64,000 nucleotides of DNA from Flaveria trinervia (GCA_025506515.1 CM046457.1:43545525-43609524), one strand, 5' to 3'; counted from the first letter of the stretch, positions 1 through 11,895 are shown. The notes: generated by a model not told the origin, from the sequence alone. Numbers and translations are program-made.

Positions 1-1
1 C

Positions 2-1709
2 CAAATTCACCCACAGATGGCAGTTTCTTCTGATGCTCTCCCAACACTGAGCCACTCCCACCAACAATGCGACCAGCCTCTGATTCAGCACCATTTCTTA
101 GGGACAGAACCTCTCTGAACAAATGTTTGCTGCCTTTCAATCCTCCTTACCTCTCATCACTTCCATCATCACTAACATTGTGCATCAAGCCATTGATGAG
201 AGGCTTTCCTCAAATCTTCAAACCTTAGTTGATGGTGCTGTTTCTAAGAGACTTTCTGACATTCAAACCCCTGAACCCAATGCAACTAAAAAGGGGGAGT
301 CTAAGTAAGTGAAAGTATACAAAAGAAAGAGAGTGGAAAAGGAAGAAGAAAAAGAGAAGAAAGAAAAGGAGATGATCACCTACAAGAGAAAGAAGAGTGC
401 TGAACAGACTGAAGGTGAGAAAAAGTTAGAAGAACTTATCAAAGAAGCTGATGAGAAATATAGCAGATCTATGGATAAGATCATTGATCAACTCTTCTGA
501 CAAGGTTTTGACACAGCCAAACTTGACTCTAAAATCAGAGGGCTAGAGATTCAAGAGATTGAACATAGATGGGCAAGTTGGAGTGAGAAAGAAAGGGAAA
601 GGCTAGAAGCTATGACAAGATTCATATCAAAGCATTTGGGAAGATCAATCATTGAAGTGAAGTCATGGTCTAGAGACAGTATTTTGGAGATAACCACTAG
701 AATCTGTTCTTTTGAATTATTCAACAAAGGATTGATCATAGAAGCTCTGAATGAAGCTGGTGCTGGGAAAAGGTCTGATATGCAAAGTTATCCAAAGCTT
801 CACTCACAACCAAGATGCTAGAGCAGCCTGCACAATCTCCTACACCAAAACAACTAACTTCACAACCCTCAAAACCAACTCCTTTACCCAAGAAACCTAC
901 TCAAACCACTACCAATGATGCACCCAAGAGGAAGAGAAGGGTGTTGAGGATGGAAGAAGAAGAAGAAAATGATGAGGATGATAGTCTGCCAATCTCTGCT
1001 GTTCTTAAAATAAAGATGCCTGAGCCCAGAAGTCAACCAAAAACAATCACACCTGGCATCCAAAGGAAAATGGTAAAAGTCAAACTTGAAGAAGAAGAAC
1101 ATCACAAACAACATGATGAGTAGCTGTTAAGAATGGTGATAAAGAGTTTCCTAAGTCTTCATCCATACAAGCAATGAAGAAACATGCTCAGAGGTTGTAT
1201 GCTCTCAGATTCACATTTCAATATCAGAAAGAGAGAGTGAGAATTTGGCCTGACCCTAGAGTAAGTGACATAATTCATAAAAATAAGATTCCAAGTAGAT
1301 ACAATGGCCAAGTAAAGAAGATTGTAGATGCTGTGATAATGCTGGCCATTGTAGTGTCACCCTGGGAAATCCTTGATGACTTCAAGAGAGCTTACAAGTC
1401 TAAGATGACTCCACAAACTTTACTAGAAAACAAAATGGTAAGAAAGGTTTGATCTACAAGAAGCTTGAAGAAATAAGAAGAAATGAGCTCCAGTTGTTAC
1501 TTGAAGGTACTCATCCTGATAAGTTTGCATACAGAGAAATAACTACTGTGGAGCTGAAGAATGGAAAGAATGTTAAGTACTTATCAGAGTACTATGGGCC
1601 TGAGTTCTTCTTTGAAAGTGAAGCTGAAGAACTCACAATGGAAGAACAAGTAGTTGTATTCCTTGAGGCCTATGTCAGAGAGTCTTACAGACTCATCATT
1701 AGAAAGTAG
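2..1709 (+). pseudogene. Extra ORF (aORF) 3' portion of SIRE-type element D, frame-broken
   Basis: This is the tail of a long lysine- and glutamate-rich ORF, read as consecutive pieces (2-118, 123-500, 612-821, 815-1123, 1174-1452, 1449-1709) joined by frameshifts and stops. The middle has strongly charged stretches and a proline/threonine-rich linker. The last piece, ending at 1709, is the best preserved (it contains FFFESEAEELTMEEQVVVFLE). A polypurine tract and an LTR follow about 200 bp later, which is the position of the extra ORF after pol in SIRE-type copia elements. Its C-terminus does not obviously match the W-Y modules of the aORFs in A, C, F and S, so the family link rests on position and composition. 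Function unknown. The 5' part lies outside the window. Confidence 0.6.
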
Positions 1710-1903
1710 GTCTCATGGATGGGGTAACAGCTCTGTGTCCAATTCCCCAAGACAGAGTTCCCATTCATCCTTAGCCAATCAAACCGTCTGAAACCTCTTC
1801 CATGGCCTAAGCTTAATTTGAAGATTTCTAAGCTGATCCAGAAAATGTTTTCTGCCAATAAGTGGGACTTTAATAATCTTAAAGGTTTTGGCTGCATTGG
1901 TTC

Positions 1904-1913
1904 AGGGGGAGTT
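1904..1913 (+). other. Polypurine tract of element D
   Basis: AGGGGGAGTT lies directly before the 3' LTR. It is the plus-strand primer for reverse transcription and matches the AGGGGGAGTAT tract seen before the 3' LTRs of A, C and S. Confidence 0.75.
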
Positions 1914-1975
1914 TCTTGGACTAAAAGAACCAATGATCCAGATAAGAAAAACCTTTAAGTCCCATAGACATCAAA

Positions 1976-2340
1976 ACAACTGAAGTGGTCTACAACAGCT
2001 GAAGACAAAGTCTGAAGACAAAGTCTGAAGACAACTGCTGAAGACAAAGTCTAAAGACAACTGCTGAAGACAAAGTCTGAAGACCAAGTTCTCAGAAGTT
2101 GTTACAACAGCTGAAGTAGTTCTCTTCAGTAGTTGTGATGGTTTACTTTTCAGTAGTTTGTAATAAGTAGTTTTATATTATGTAAAACATCTGAGGTTCT
2201 TACACTTCAGATGTTATAACTTCAGTAGTTGTAATGGTAGCTTGTACTTAGCTTTTTGCGAAGGTGTCCTTAGTTGTTGTGGACATCTTCAGTAGTTTAG
2301 TTTGCTTTCAGTTGTTTGTATAAATCAGTTAGCTGTCACT
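1976..2340 (+). repeat. Word array (ctgaagacaaagt / cttcagtagttg) in the D LTR
   Basis: Short degenerate units such as CTGAAGACAAAGTCTGAAG, ACAACTGCTGAAG and their complement CTTCAGTAGTTGT recur about every 10-25 bp through U3, in both orientations, so that neighbouring units can pair as hairpins. The same words fill the D' LTR at 62850-63370. Confidence 0.8.
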
Positions 2341-2345
2341 ATCAA

Positions 2346-2386
2346 GTGACGTCAGCTGATGTCACATTCCTTTTATAAAAGGAATG
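2346..2386 (+). promoter_or_regulatory. D LTR core promoter: TGACGTCA site plus palindromic TATA box
   Basis: GTGACGTCAGCTGATGTCAC (2346-2365) is a near-palindrome containing TGACGTCA, a classical bZIP (as-1/CRE-like) site. It abuts a perfect 22-bp palindrome (2365-2386) whose centre is the TATA box TTTTATAAAA. This sits just downstream of the word array, where a U3 core promoter is expected. Confidence 0.7.
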
Positions 2387-2579
2387 TTGACGTAATTTCC
2401 TTTAAAACTAAAGTGTGTGCGTGAATGAAAACATTCTCTTTGCAGAAAACTTTCTCTCTCTATAACCGTCACTGTTTGATTGAATATTCATATTATTCTT
2501 GCTTAAATTTCGTCTAATTCTTGTGTTATTCCGCTGCAAATCTTAATCTAACTGATTAAACTAGATCCCGATCCTTTCA

Positions 2580-4401
2580 AAGGATCACAACCTTTTCCTA
2601 ATGATGGTAATAATTTCGTGCAACCTGAGTCTGGAACATCATCCATCTCTGGTGATGTAGTTGATACTGGTAACTTTGATTACTTTATTAACTCACCAAC
2701 TCAAGTTCCAAATTTTAATCCACATTCTTCTAACTTGTTACATCAGCTCTCTAACTTAAACCAAACAAATCTGGATGTTAATATTCAATGTGATGAGATT
2801 CCAACATCTCATATTCAAAAGAATCATCCAATTTCTCAGATTATTGGTCCATTAAACGAGAGAACAACAAGGAGTAAATCTAAACAAGCAAACTTGTGCT
2901 TATACTCTGTTTTATGTCTCAAATTGTTCCTAAAAATGTTACCGAAGCATTAAAGGACACTGGTTGGATAGAAGCTATGCAAGAAGAATTACTTCAATTT
3001 CGCAAACAAGAAGTGTGGAATTTAGTGGATTTACCTGAAGGAGAAAATGCTATAGGCACGAAATGGTTGTTTAGAAATAAGACTGATGATCGTGGTATAG
3101 TTATAAGGAACAAAGCAAGACTTGTTGCATAAGGATACACACAGGAAGAAGGGATAGATTGTGATGAGGTGTTTGCACCAGTTGCAAGACTTGAATGCAT
3201 TCAAGTTTTCCTGGCTTATGCTTCATTCATAAAATTTAAGGTGTATCAATGGATGTAAAGGGTGCATTTTTATATGGTCCTATCACTGATGATGTGTTTG
3301 TGAAGCAACCTCCAGGCTTTGAGGATGCAGAATTTCCTCATCGAGTGTATAAGCTGAGTAAAGCTTTGTATGGACTTCATCAAGCCCCTATAATTTGATA
3401 TGAGACATTATCACAACACTTAATCCAACATGGATACACAAGAGGGAAAATTGATCCAACTTTATTCATAAAGAAGGATAATGATGATCTCTTATGTGTA
3501 CAAGTGTATGTTGATGATATCATATTTGGTTCTACAAGTTCAAAGTTGTGCAATGAATTTGAAGAAATCATGAAATCTAGATTCAAATGAGTTCTATAGG
3601 AGAGATTAATTTCTTTCTTGGACTTCAAGTCAAGCAAACTGACGATGGAATTTTCATCAATCAAGAGAAGTTTGTTGACAAACTCTTGAAGAAATTTAAG
3701 TTGCAAGACTGTCAATCCATGCGAACTCCAGCAGATGTTAACACCAAGATTGAACCTGATCCAAAAGGAAAATCTATTGATCAAACGTTATACAGATCAA
3801 TGATTGGTTCTTTGATGTATCTTACTGTATCTAGACCAGACATTATGTATGTTGTTTGTGTATGTGCCAGGTATCAATCAGACCCAAAAGAATCTCACTT
3901 AATTCCTGTCAAAAGAATATCCAGGTATCTCAAAGGTAAACCAGCCTTAGGGCTTTGGTATCCTTACGAGGGTAACTTTGAATTACATGGATATACAGAT
4001 AGTGATTATGGTGGTTGTTGTCAAGATAGAAAATCTACTTTGGGTGGATGTCAATTTCTTGGTCCTAGATTAGTCTTATGGCAATGTAAGAAACAAACAA
4101 ATGTATCTGTTTCAACTGCAGTGAGTACATTGCTGCATCAGCAGGATGTTCTCAAATCCTTTGGTTGCAAAATCAATTACTGGACTATGGGTTCAATTTT
4201 CTTAAAACACCAATTCAACACTCAAAAACAAAACATATCGAAATTCGATATCATTTTCTCAGAGATAACTCTGAAAAAGGATTGATCATTTTGATTCAAA
4301 TTACAACAGAAAAACAGTTGGCAGATCTATTTACTAAAGCCGTCCTACCAGGACGGTTTGAGTATTTAGTAGAATCAATTGGTCTTATAAATCATATGTG
4401 A
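2580..4401 (+). pseudogene. pol: Pol 3' half of SIRE-type element A (RT and RNase H)
   Basis: Ty1/copia polyprotein remnant beginning in the integrase-RT linker (TRSKSKQANL). RT follows in order: RNKARLVA, then a stop where GYTQEEGID continues, APVARLE, a damaged MDVKGAFLYG block, ALYGLHQAP, and the catalytic VYVDDIIFGS near 3500-3530. RNase H/connection motifs (YRSMIGSLMYLTVSRPDIM, KHIEIRYHFLRD, LADLFTKA) run to the stop near 4401. At least five stops or frameshifts interrupt it (for example near 3130, 3250, 3400 and 3590), so it cannot make enzyme. Protease and integrase core are missing because D's LTR cuts in at 2580. Closest in the window to pol of C (20074-21300). Confidence 0.88.
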
Positions 4402-5484
4402 TCTCCCTAAATCAAAAGATCATAATAAGTGATACTCTCATTGTTAATTGCCTGTTTATATTTTGTGTGTGTGTGTGATTCTTGTATTCCATAGAAAAAT
4501 CAAATACAAAAATATATTTCAAAACTACAAAAATAGAGTCTTTTAGAAAGGATTATGTTTTGCAACATGTAAGAAACGATAGTACATTAGTGAGATCAGT
4601 TGCATACATCACTCATTAATAAAGTCTAGACATGATCAGATATGTTGTGTAGACAATATTTGACTTTATTTTGAAAAAGTAAATTTTTGTGATCAAACTA
4701 AACATACATGCTTGTGTGTATTCATCTGAGTACTTTTGAGTTGTTTTAGCTTATCAGATTGAATGTTTGTTAAGTTACACCTCTCACACCTGTTGATACT
4801 ATGTGAAATCATGAGATCTATTACAAGCATCATTTCACTTCTCTGTTATGAGTGATCATAGACCTGAAATGCTGAGATATCCTCTGTTGTAAGTGATTAC
4901 ACACCTGGATTCTCTTTTTGATGAAAAAGATGCCAATGTGCACAAACTATTCAAATGAATAGTCAGAGCTGATCAACAGGTTATCCATGATCATCCTCTA
5001 TTAATTTAAGTAACATGAAGTCTAGCGATATACATGTTTCAGGTAATAAGTTGAGTATGTGTTCTTTCTTTCATATCATGATGATGGTTGAGCTCTCTTA
5101 GTCTCTGTATGTTTTACATCATGTCATACATAAATCTACCCTAATCAATCCAAGAATTGAAAAAGTAGTGAGTTGATAAATTTGTCAAAAACACTCATTG
5201 TCTATCCTTAGATCTTGTGTCTCCTTTGCTGTGATATCACTGACCTAGAACACACTTGATCAGGATTTATTCATTGTCTATGATTATCCATATTTATTTT
5301 ATTTTAATGTGCTGATCCTCATTAATATGATCTCACTGCAGACATTAATTCTTTGTTTATCTTAGATCTTGATTCTACTTTCATTTTGCTTTTATGCATG
5401 TTTTTGTGTGTGAAGGCAATGTCTGATGTGTGATCTTATTCTCTTCCTAAGAAACTTATAAGTTTTTTTCAAACTTAAAAGTTT

Positions 5485-5495
5485 AGGGGGAGTAA
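5485..5495 (+). other. Internal polypurine-tract copy in the A spacer
   Basis: TTTAGGGGGAGTAA matches the tract at 3' LTR borders except that no LTR follows. Equivalent copies sit in the spacers of C (22261) and S (48477-48486). Confidence 0.7.
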
Positions 5496-5875
5496 TAAAT
5501 GAAAGAGTTGTTCTCAGAAAATAATCATAATCAAAATGAAAATTTTAAATGTTGAATTGAAAGGAGGATGCTATATGTTCAAAGTATTTGTGTAAATTGA
5601 AAATGTATTTTTTGAAAAATATAATATGAACCTACATAAATTTGCAAATAAAAATGCTTCATAAGTTGAAAATCAAATGATATTTGATTTTATGTTGAGA
5701 CTAAAATGAAGGGACAAAATAAATTAAAAAAAATAATAATAAATAGAAAATAAAATTTTTGTGAATTGAAAGTGCAAAATGCAAAAAGTTCAAAATTTGG
5801 GGAACTAAAAAGTAAAAGTTCAAGTGTGCAAGTGAAGAAATTGAAATCACAAGTGTTTAAATCATGAAAGTCATC

Positions 5876-6300
5876 GCATGCACCTAAACAGTGCACATGT
5901 GCCTCAATAGGAGCATGATGAAATTTTCAGGAATTTTTCAAGTGTTTGGATGTTTGATTCATTCCCATGCGTCTAAACAGTTGTAATACATCTATGAAAA
6001 TTACAAGTGTTGGGCATTTGTGATAATCCCATGCGTCTAAATAGTGAATGAGTTTGATTTTGTCTAAGTGTTAGACGTTTGACATGTCTCATGCGTCTAC
6101 ATAGTAAGTTTCAAAATTTCAAGTGTTAGATGTTTCAAAAAGTCCATGCGAATGAACAATGCAAAAGCGCCTAAACAGTGCTTATGCGTCTGAGTCAATA
6201 CGCACAAACAGTGCTCATGCGTCTAACAAAATAAGTGAATTTTAGGGTTTCATACGCCTAAACAGGGATCATACGCCCAAACAGGGCTCATACGCCTAAA
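5876..6300 (+). repeat. Word array (catgcgtctaaacagt) in the A spacer
   Basis: More than ten degenerate copies of CATGCGTCTAAACAGT and relatives (CATACGCCTAAACAGGG, CATGCACCTAAACAGTG), mostly in one orientation and irregularly spaced. The final copies abut the TATA-like box. The same word family is in the gypsy LTRs of G and H. Confidence 0.85.
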
Positions 6301-6308
6301 ATTTCTCT

Positions 6309-6315
6309 TATATAA
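6309..6315 (+). promoter_or_regulatory. TATA-like box, candidate internal promoter of the A aORF
   Basis: TATATAA directly follows the word array and lies 654 nt upstream of the aORF start codon. S has the same TATATAA in the same context on its own strand. Promoter activity is inferred. Confidence 0.5.
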
Positions 6316-6939
6316 TTGAACACTTATGCGTATTTCTCATTTACACTTAAAATATCTCAAAAAAACCCCTGAACTTGCGACTGTCGATTATCATCATATC
6401 CTCATTTGATCTACAATTGCATCAAATCCTGTTGATTATAGATAGTATTTGGATTTATAAACGTAATTTTGTGATTCAAATCTATAAATTTTTGGTTAAA
6501 TCAGTGCATTGATATAGGCGTTTGAATGCTATTGGGCGTTCGAACCCTATATAATTCAAGTTTAAACTGATCAAATGTGTATCATATCAAAAATTGACAC
6601 TGGATTATTGATAAGAACCTGTTTGCAAGTTTATTAATGTAATGTTTTTAATCTAAAAGTGAAAATGATTTGATGATGTTTAACTCAGTCGGTTTTTCCA
6701 TAGCCGAAGAAGAAGAAGATGAACAAACAGACTAAAGTTTGAATAAAAAAATTTTAATTTTTTTAAAAGAAGTAAATCAAAATTGAAATGTTAGATAATG
6801 AATTCAAAATGAATAAAGATTAATGTTTTACAACTTGAAATCTCAATTCAAAAGTAAAAATAAAAGGTCAAATTCAAAAGTCAAAATCAAAAGTCATATG
6901 TAGAAATAAATTTCATTAATTAATATTTAATGTTCTCAT

Positions 6940-6962
6940 AATACTTTCTTTGTGTTTTGCAG
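6940..6962 (+). other. Candidate 3' splice site at the A aORF start
   Basis: A pyrimidine-rich run ending TTTGTGTTTTGCAG is followed immediately by the ATG (ATGGCAG). This is a textbook plant acceptor. I see no single convincing donor between 6315 and 6900. Confidence 0.6.
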
Positions 6963-9245
6963 ATGGCAGAATTAAAATTTGAGCCAAAGCATAATGTGGT
7001 TGCTTTCTTAAATGATGAAAACAGCGAAGCCATTGGATATGAAGAAATTATCATATTTCTGCTCAGAACAAAGTATGTGTATGCTATGTGTGCAAGACAA
7101 ATGATAAAAGGAAGAATGATTAAGAAATTCTAGAAAACTACACAAATTGATGATGATAATGAAGATAATGATGATGAAGATTCAGAAAGCTCATCAACAA
7201 GTGAAGAAAGTGATGACAATGATGATGATGATGATGTAAATGATGGTGCCACTGAAGCACATCTAGAAGAAACTGAAGAAATAAATGAAGAAGATACTAG
7301 AGATGAACCACAAACTATGAATGAAGGAAATGTTGATGTTATTCATGAGGAAGCTGTACAAGAAATGGATTCACAAAATCAAACCTTTGCTTCTGATTTT
7401 ATGAATGATATATTATACAATCTAGTATTTGAATTTGATGCAAATGAAGGAGTAGAAGAAATTCCTGTTAGTATGTCACACAATGTGTCTATACAAACAG
7501 AGGAGTTAGTGGACATTGATGAGATTGACAGATTGAAAGAAGAAAATTTGAGTAAAGAGACAGAGATTGAAGAGTTAAAATTAGAGAATGAAAGGATGAA
7601 AGAGATAAACATATCTCTTGAAAACGAAATTCAAAAGCTTAAGGATGAAAACTTAAAGTTGACCGAAGAAAATGCCTCAAAAGATGAAAAGATTGTGAGG
7701 TTTGCTAAAAATAAAGAAGATGTAATCAAGAATTTTGAAGTTATGATCAAAGACTATGACATTCTTGAGGAGAAGTTCAAGAAACTAACTGAAGAAAATA
7801 AAAAACTCAAAGATGATTTGCTAAAAGAAAAAGAAGCTCAGAAGCCTATCTCACCAGTACATGTGATAAGTACTGAGATACATGTTGATGAAAATCTTGA
7901 GCAGATAAAAGGCAAAAGAAAAGTGAATGAAGTAGAAGATACAATTTTAACTAAATCATCTTCTAAGATGCAAAGAACTAAAGAAACTGTTGAAGAACAG
8001 AATGTACAAGAACAGATTAAGGCTTTAGAAGATATGGAGGAAGTATACAATGATGATTGGTATGATGAAGTTCTAGATGATGAAGATATTGATGAAGCTC
8101 ATTTGTATCACATTTCTCTTCACAAGAACATACTCATGAACAAGATGAAGTACCACAAGACTTTGAAGAAAGATATAATTATCATGTGAATATGAAATAT
8201 AATCGAGTATATTTGGACGGACTGACTGTTTCTCAGATTAACGATGATATGAGAAATGTTTTTATGCAGAGTGAGTTGCACCAGTAGATCCAACTAAGAT
8301 TGTTATTGAGCATGGTGAATGGATAAGAGCAAAAGAAGTGATAAATGTAGAAGAACTATCTAGTTCTGAGTTGCACCATCCTAATCCAAAGATATGAGTA
8401 TTCCAGCTCTAAGATCATGGTTGCAATCGAGAAACTACCCTTGGAGGAAACTAAAAAGATTACAATCTGTATCACTGAGGAACCTTGTAAGAAGTTTTCA
8501 AGAGACTGAGAAACAATTGAAGAAAATGATAGTACTTGATACAGATAATCCTCAGTATCTTGAAATAACAAAGAGAACAATAATATTAAAGCCATAGGAA
8601 ATCAAACAAATGTCAAGAATTGATGATGCACATGTTCACAGAAAAGAGTTGATTGAAATGTTTGCTGATCCAGAAAGACAAACTTACAAAGCCTCTATTG
8701 AACAAAGGCATATTTTTGATAATTCAAGAACAACTGGAGACTTGGTAAGAAACGTATTGCAAAGAGGACAATCAGTTGCTGAACTGCTAAATGCTATGAT
8801 TGCTCCAGATTTTACCAACCAAGTAAAGATTATCGCATGGAAGTATGATGAAGTATTCGATGCATTTTTGATAAAGAGAGTAAATGCTGTATGTGATGTA
8901 TATCCCTTTTACTCTAGTATCATAAAACTTCCAGTGCAAGATCTGAAAGAGCTGAATAGATTACCTCTGATCAATCCTTCTGATTCAAAACGTGGCAAGA
9001 TGTTTGTAGAATTGTTAAGAAGAGGATTGGATCGATTAAGTAATTTTCTTAATACAAGATGTGAGCAAGAAGATAAAGAGTATTTTGTTACTATGAAGAA
9101 CAATAAAAAGCTCAAGGGATTACAATCAGAGGAGGAACATTCTATGATTGAATTTTGTGACAAGTATTTTGAGAAGGTTACATCCCCTGGTCTGAAAGTG
9201 ATAGATGGTAATCAAAACTCAAAGCCAATACTCAGATGGTTTTAT
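6963..9245 (+). pseudogene. aORF of SIRE-type element A, 5' part
   Basis: The start ATG abuts a splice acceptor. Most of the protein lies in one frame to the B insertion, with a stop near 7131 (K-K-F-stop where C and S have tryptophan), another at 8187, and a degraded stretch 8190-8600. Order: N-terminal module with YAMC...K-F like the YA...PTIY...FW block of C and S; acidic Asp/Glu region (7140-7300); long coiled coil (about 7510-7850, heptads of L/I/E/K); basic segment (KGKRKVNE); then a conserved C-terminal domain (8610-9245) with KIIAWKYDEVFDAFLIKRV, the first W-Y module. The second W-Y module starts at RWFY and is cut by B, continuing at 18047. The B insertion plus duplication (8801 bp) shifts the frame number by two, and the two halves are consistent with that. 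Function unknown. Confidence 0.8.
9241..9245 (+). repeat. Target-site duplication (TTTAT), left of B
   Basis: TTTAT precedes the left LTR of B and recurs at 18042-18046 after the right LTR, proving B inserted into the A aORF. Confidence 0.9.
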
Positions 9246-10183
9246 TGTTGGATTCTGTATGCCCAAGACACATAGAACATTGATGCGGTTAGTATGTCAT
9301 GATCCAAGTCGGGTTATATCCAATAACAAGCTTTGCAAACACAAACAATTATTCAATTGATGATATGATCATACAATTAAATAACAACACCAAATTTAGA
9401 AAATGGGTTTTCTAAATAAGTTGCATATGAGATGGAACAACTTATTAGGATATTTTTTTCATGATTATTATTTGTAATGTTATTTAAATAAGTTAGATAA
9501 CATCAAATAATAAAAGGGGTTTATAACTTATACAATTAAATAGTTAATTGTATAAATTATTAGATGACTAGTTTTAATTTTATGTGTGTGTGTTTGAGAG
9601 GGAAAATACTTTTCCCTTTAAACATTTTCGGCCGCCCATCAAAGGGCATTGGCCCCTTTTCTTCTCTTGAATACATACACATAAAGCATGTCATTCACTC
9701 CAACCTTTTGACCACTCTCATTACATGAAAACTTGAACCAAAAACACTCTCCTTTCTATCTCTAGTTCCTCGGCAATTAGCAGCAGATTTGGGGTTTTTC
9801 TTTGGTTTTTTGGTGTTCATCTCCCTAACAAGAAGAGTGTTTGTACACAAGCTTGGGGTATACAAGCTTGAGGTGTCCTTCCTTGGAGCCCTGGCCGAAA
9901 CTTTAGCATCTAATCACTCTTCTTGGTCGACATTTCAGCTGGAGAAAGGTCGTTAATCACAGCTTTATGTAGCTGTGATTTTATGTACACTTTCATTATG
10001 TTCATAGCTTGTTTATTCACATATAATGATCCTTTGATATATGGATTTGTTTTATACATTAATATGGTCACCTAATGAACATATTTTCAGCCTATAAACA
10101 AGTTTATAAAGTTGTAATTCCGCTGCTTTTTCAGAAAGTTTAAGAGGTTAAACTATAATTTTATAGTCTTACAAACCCTCTCA
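9246..10183 (+). repeat. 5' LTR of element B
   Basis: TGTTGGATTCTGTATGCC...CCCTCTCA, nearly identical to 17113-18041. It contains CGGCCGCCCATC near 9630, a CAAGCTTG inverted pair near 9850-9870, and a 10-bp-stem hairpin at 9955-9980. Confidence 0.93.
9955..9980 (+). other. Perfect hairpin in the B LTR
   Basis: AATCACAGCT, six-base loop TTATGT, then AGCTGTGATT. The hairpin is intact in the other LTR (17815-17840). It may be a structured R/U5 element; role unknown. Confidence 0.7.
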
Positions 10184-10184
10184 A

Positions 10185-10198
10185 TGGCATCTAGAGCC
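10185..10198 (+). other. Primer-binding site of element B
   Basis: TGGCATCTAGAGCC lies one base after the 5' LTR. It resembles the initiator-Met tRNA site TGGTATCAGAGC with one substitution and one inserted base. Confidence 0.65.
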
Positions 10199-11637
10199 GG
10201 TTATGTGGATAGCATGCTTGTTTGTATCCTTTAAAAATTTGTTTTATGGGATTTTATAACCCTTTTAAGGGCTGAAATTTTCTTTTATGTTGAATCCCGA
10301 AGCTTTCAAGGTTATATCACACATGCTTGTGATTAAACCTTGAAAGATATGTATGATGACATGTATATTGTTTGGAAAATGTTTGAAACCCGTATTTTCA
10401 GTTTATGTTGGCTGAAAATCGTGGGTTTTAATGGGGATTCTTAGTTATATTTGGATGATATGATGTATGTTCATATTGGTGCATAACCTAGCTTAGACCT
10501 TGTGTTGTTTGGTTTGGATTGAATGTATTTATTTGATTATATTCATTCAATGGGGTTGTATATTAATTTGTGCTTTGTTTAAAAATGTATTTTGTCTATT
10601 TATTCATTGGGATGTAATAATAGATTAGGAGTAATTTCCTTCTACTAGAAAATATGTATTAGGATATATATTTTGTAAAAGAAGATGCTCGGGAAGGAAG
10701 CACAAGAGGAAGACACAAAAGAAGGACTTGAAGCATATGGATGCAAGTTCAAGTGGGGGTCTATGAAGACCTCAATTTTGTGTTGTATTTCACCCTTAAG
10801 AAAGACCAAATGACCACACTTGTAATGGAAAACAAGTGTGGTCACAATAGTAGCTATGGTTATGCTCATTATGGTTGTTTATATTATGGTTGTTTGATTG
10901 TGGTTTTATGAATGATTGTATGATATTTGGATATGATAAACGATCTCAATAAAAATGATCTTAACAAGCTAATATAAAATGGTTCTTAATCATTAAGTGT
11001 TAATAAATGGTTACTAAAAGGATTAATGATTTTATAATAAAATGGGTTTTATTAAAAGAACCATAGGGTATCTTGTATTTGAAAGCATGCAAATACAAGT
11101 ACATAGAGTTTTTTAAACTAGAATTATGAAATCTCTAAACTTTTGTCAAACAAGTTTAACACCATCCTTTTGCATAACACTTGAGTCATTTAGAAAATCT
11201 CAATGGAATAAAGGTCACCTAACCATTTATAGGGAACTTGTGACTTAAGGTGGGGATACCATATTGGTGGGATAAAGGTTACCTAACCACTTATGTGGGT
11301 AAACTCACACGTGTGTGCAAGTAGGGTAACTTGATTTGCAAACCATGTTAAATGGATCACCTACAATTTGGTTTCCAAATGGTGTTGATGGGATTAACAT
11401 GCCGACTTTACATGTGATGTTTAAAGTCGATCCCATACCTCTAGAAGTTGCAAATGGTTGCAACCGTCACACGTTGACCACCTTATTAATTTAAATCGTG
11501 AGATAAAGGTCACCTAACCACAATTTAAATGTAATGTTGGGTTCTAGATTTTGATATAAAAATGACCTTAAAAGGTATTAATTATTTAAAATAGCAATAT
11601 CGAAAATACTAAAATAGATCTTTGTTATATTTTGTAG
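10199..11637 (+). other. Leader of element B with a repeated 20-mer
   Basis: 1.4 kb non-coding leader before gag. GATAAAGGTCACCTAACCAC recurs with small changes at 11207-11228, 11271-11291 and 11502-11521. No credible ORF. Confidence 0.7.
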
Positions 11638-11895
11638 ATGGCCACCAATAATGATAATCATGATAACTCATCCGTGTCCACCCAATCATTACGAGCGATC
11701 CTCCAAAAGGAACGTCTAAATCGTAACAATTTCATTGATTGGTATCGAAACTTAAGAATTGTTCTCAAGCAAGAAAGACGATCATATATTTTAGACGACC
11801 CTATCCCTGATCAACCTTCTGAGGATGATGAGGAGGCCTATAATGATTGGCTAAAGTACACTGAGGACTCCGTCCAAGTGTCTTGTCTCATGCTA

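Larger units (their letters stand above)
1914..2579 (+). repeat. 3' LTR of element D
   Basis: The segment starts right after the polypurine tract (TCTTGGACTAAAAGAACC) and aligns with the start of the D' LTR at 62795 (TGTTGGACCAAAAGAACC). It ends GATCCTTTCA, matching GATCCTGTCA at the end of the D' LTR. The usual TG start has decayed to TC. It holds a word array, a bZIP-type site and a TATA box (listed separately). Pol of element A begins immediately after it, so D inserted into A; the left target duplication is outside the window. Confidence 0.8.
4402..6962 (+). other. Pol-aORF spacer of element A
   Basis: 2.56 kb of AT-rich non-coding DNA between the pol stop and the aORF. No reading frame is convincing. 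It holds an internal polypurine tract (5485), a word array (5876-6300), a TATA-like box (6309) and a 3' splice site at the aORF start. Two copies of a degenerate CTCTGTT(A/G)TGAGTGAT-like motif occur near 4839-4905; a related phrase appears in the S spacer. Confidence 0.7.
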
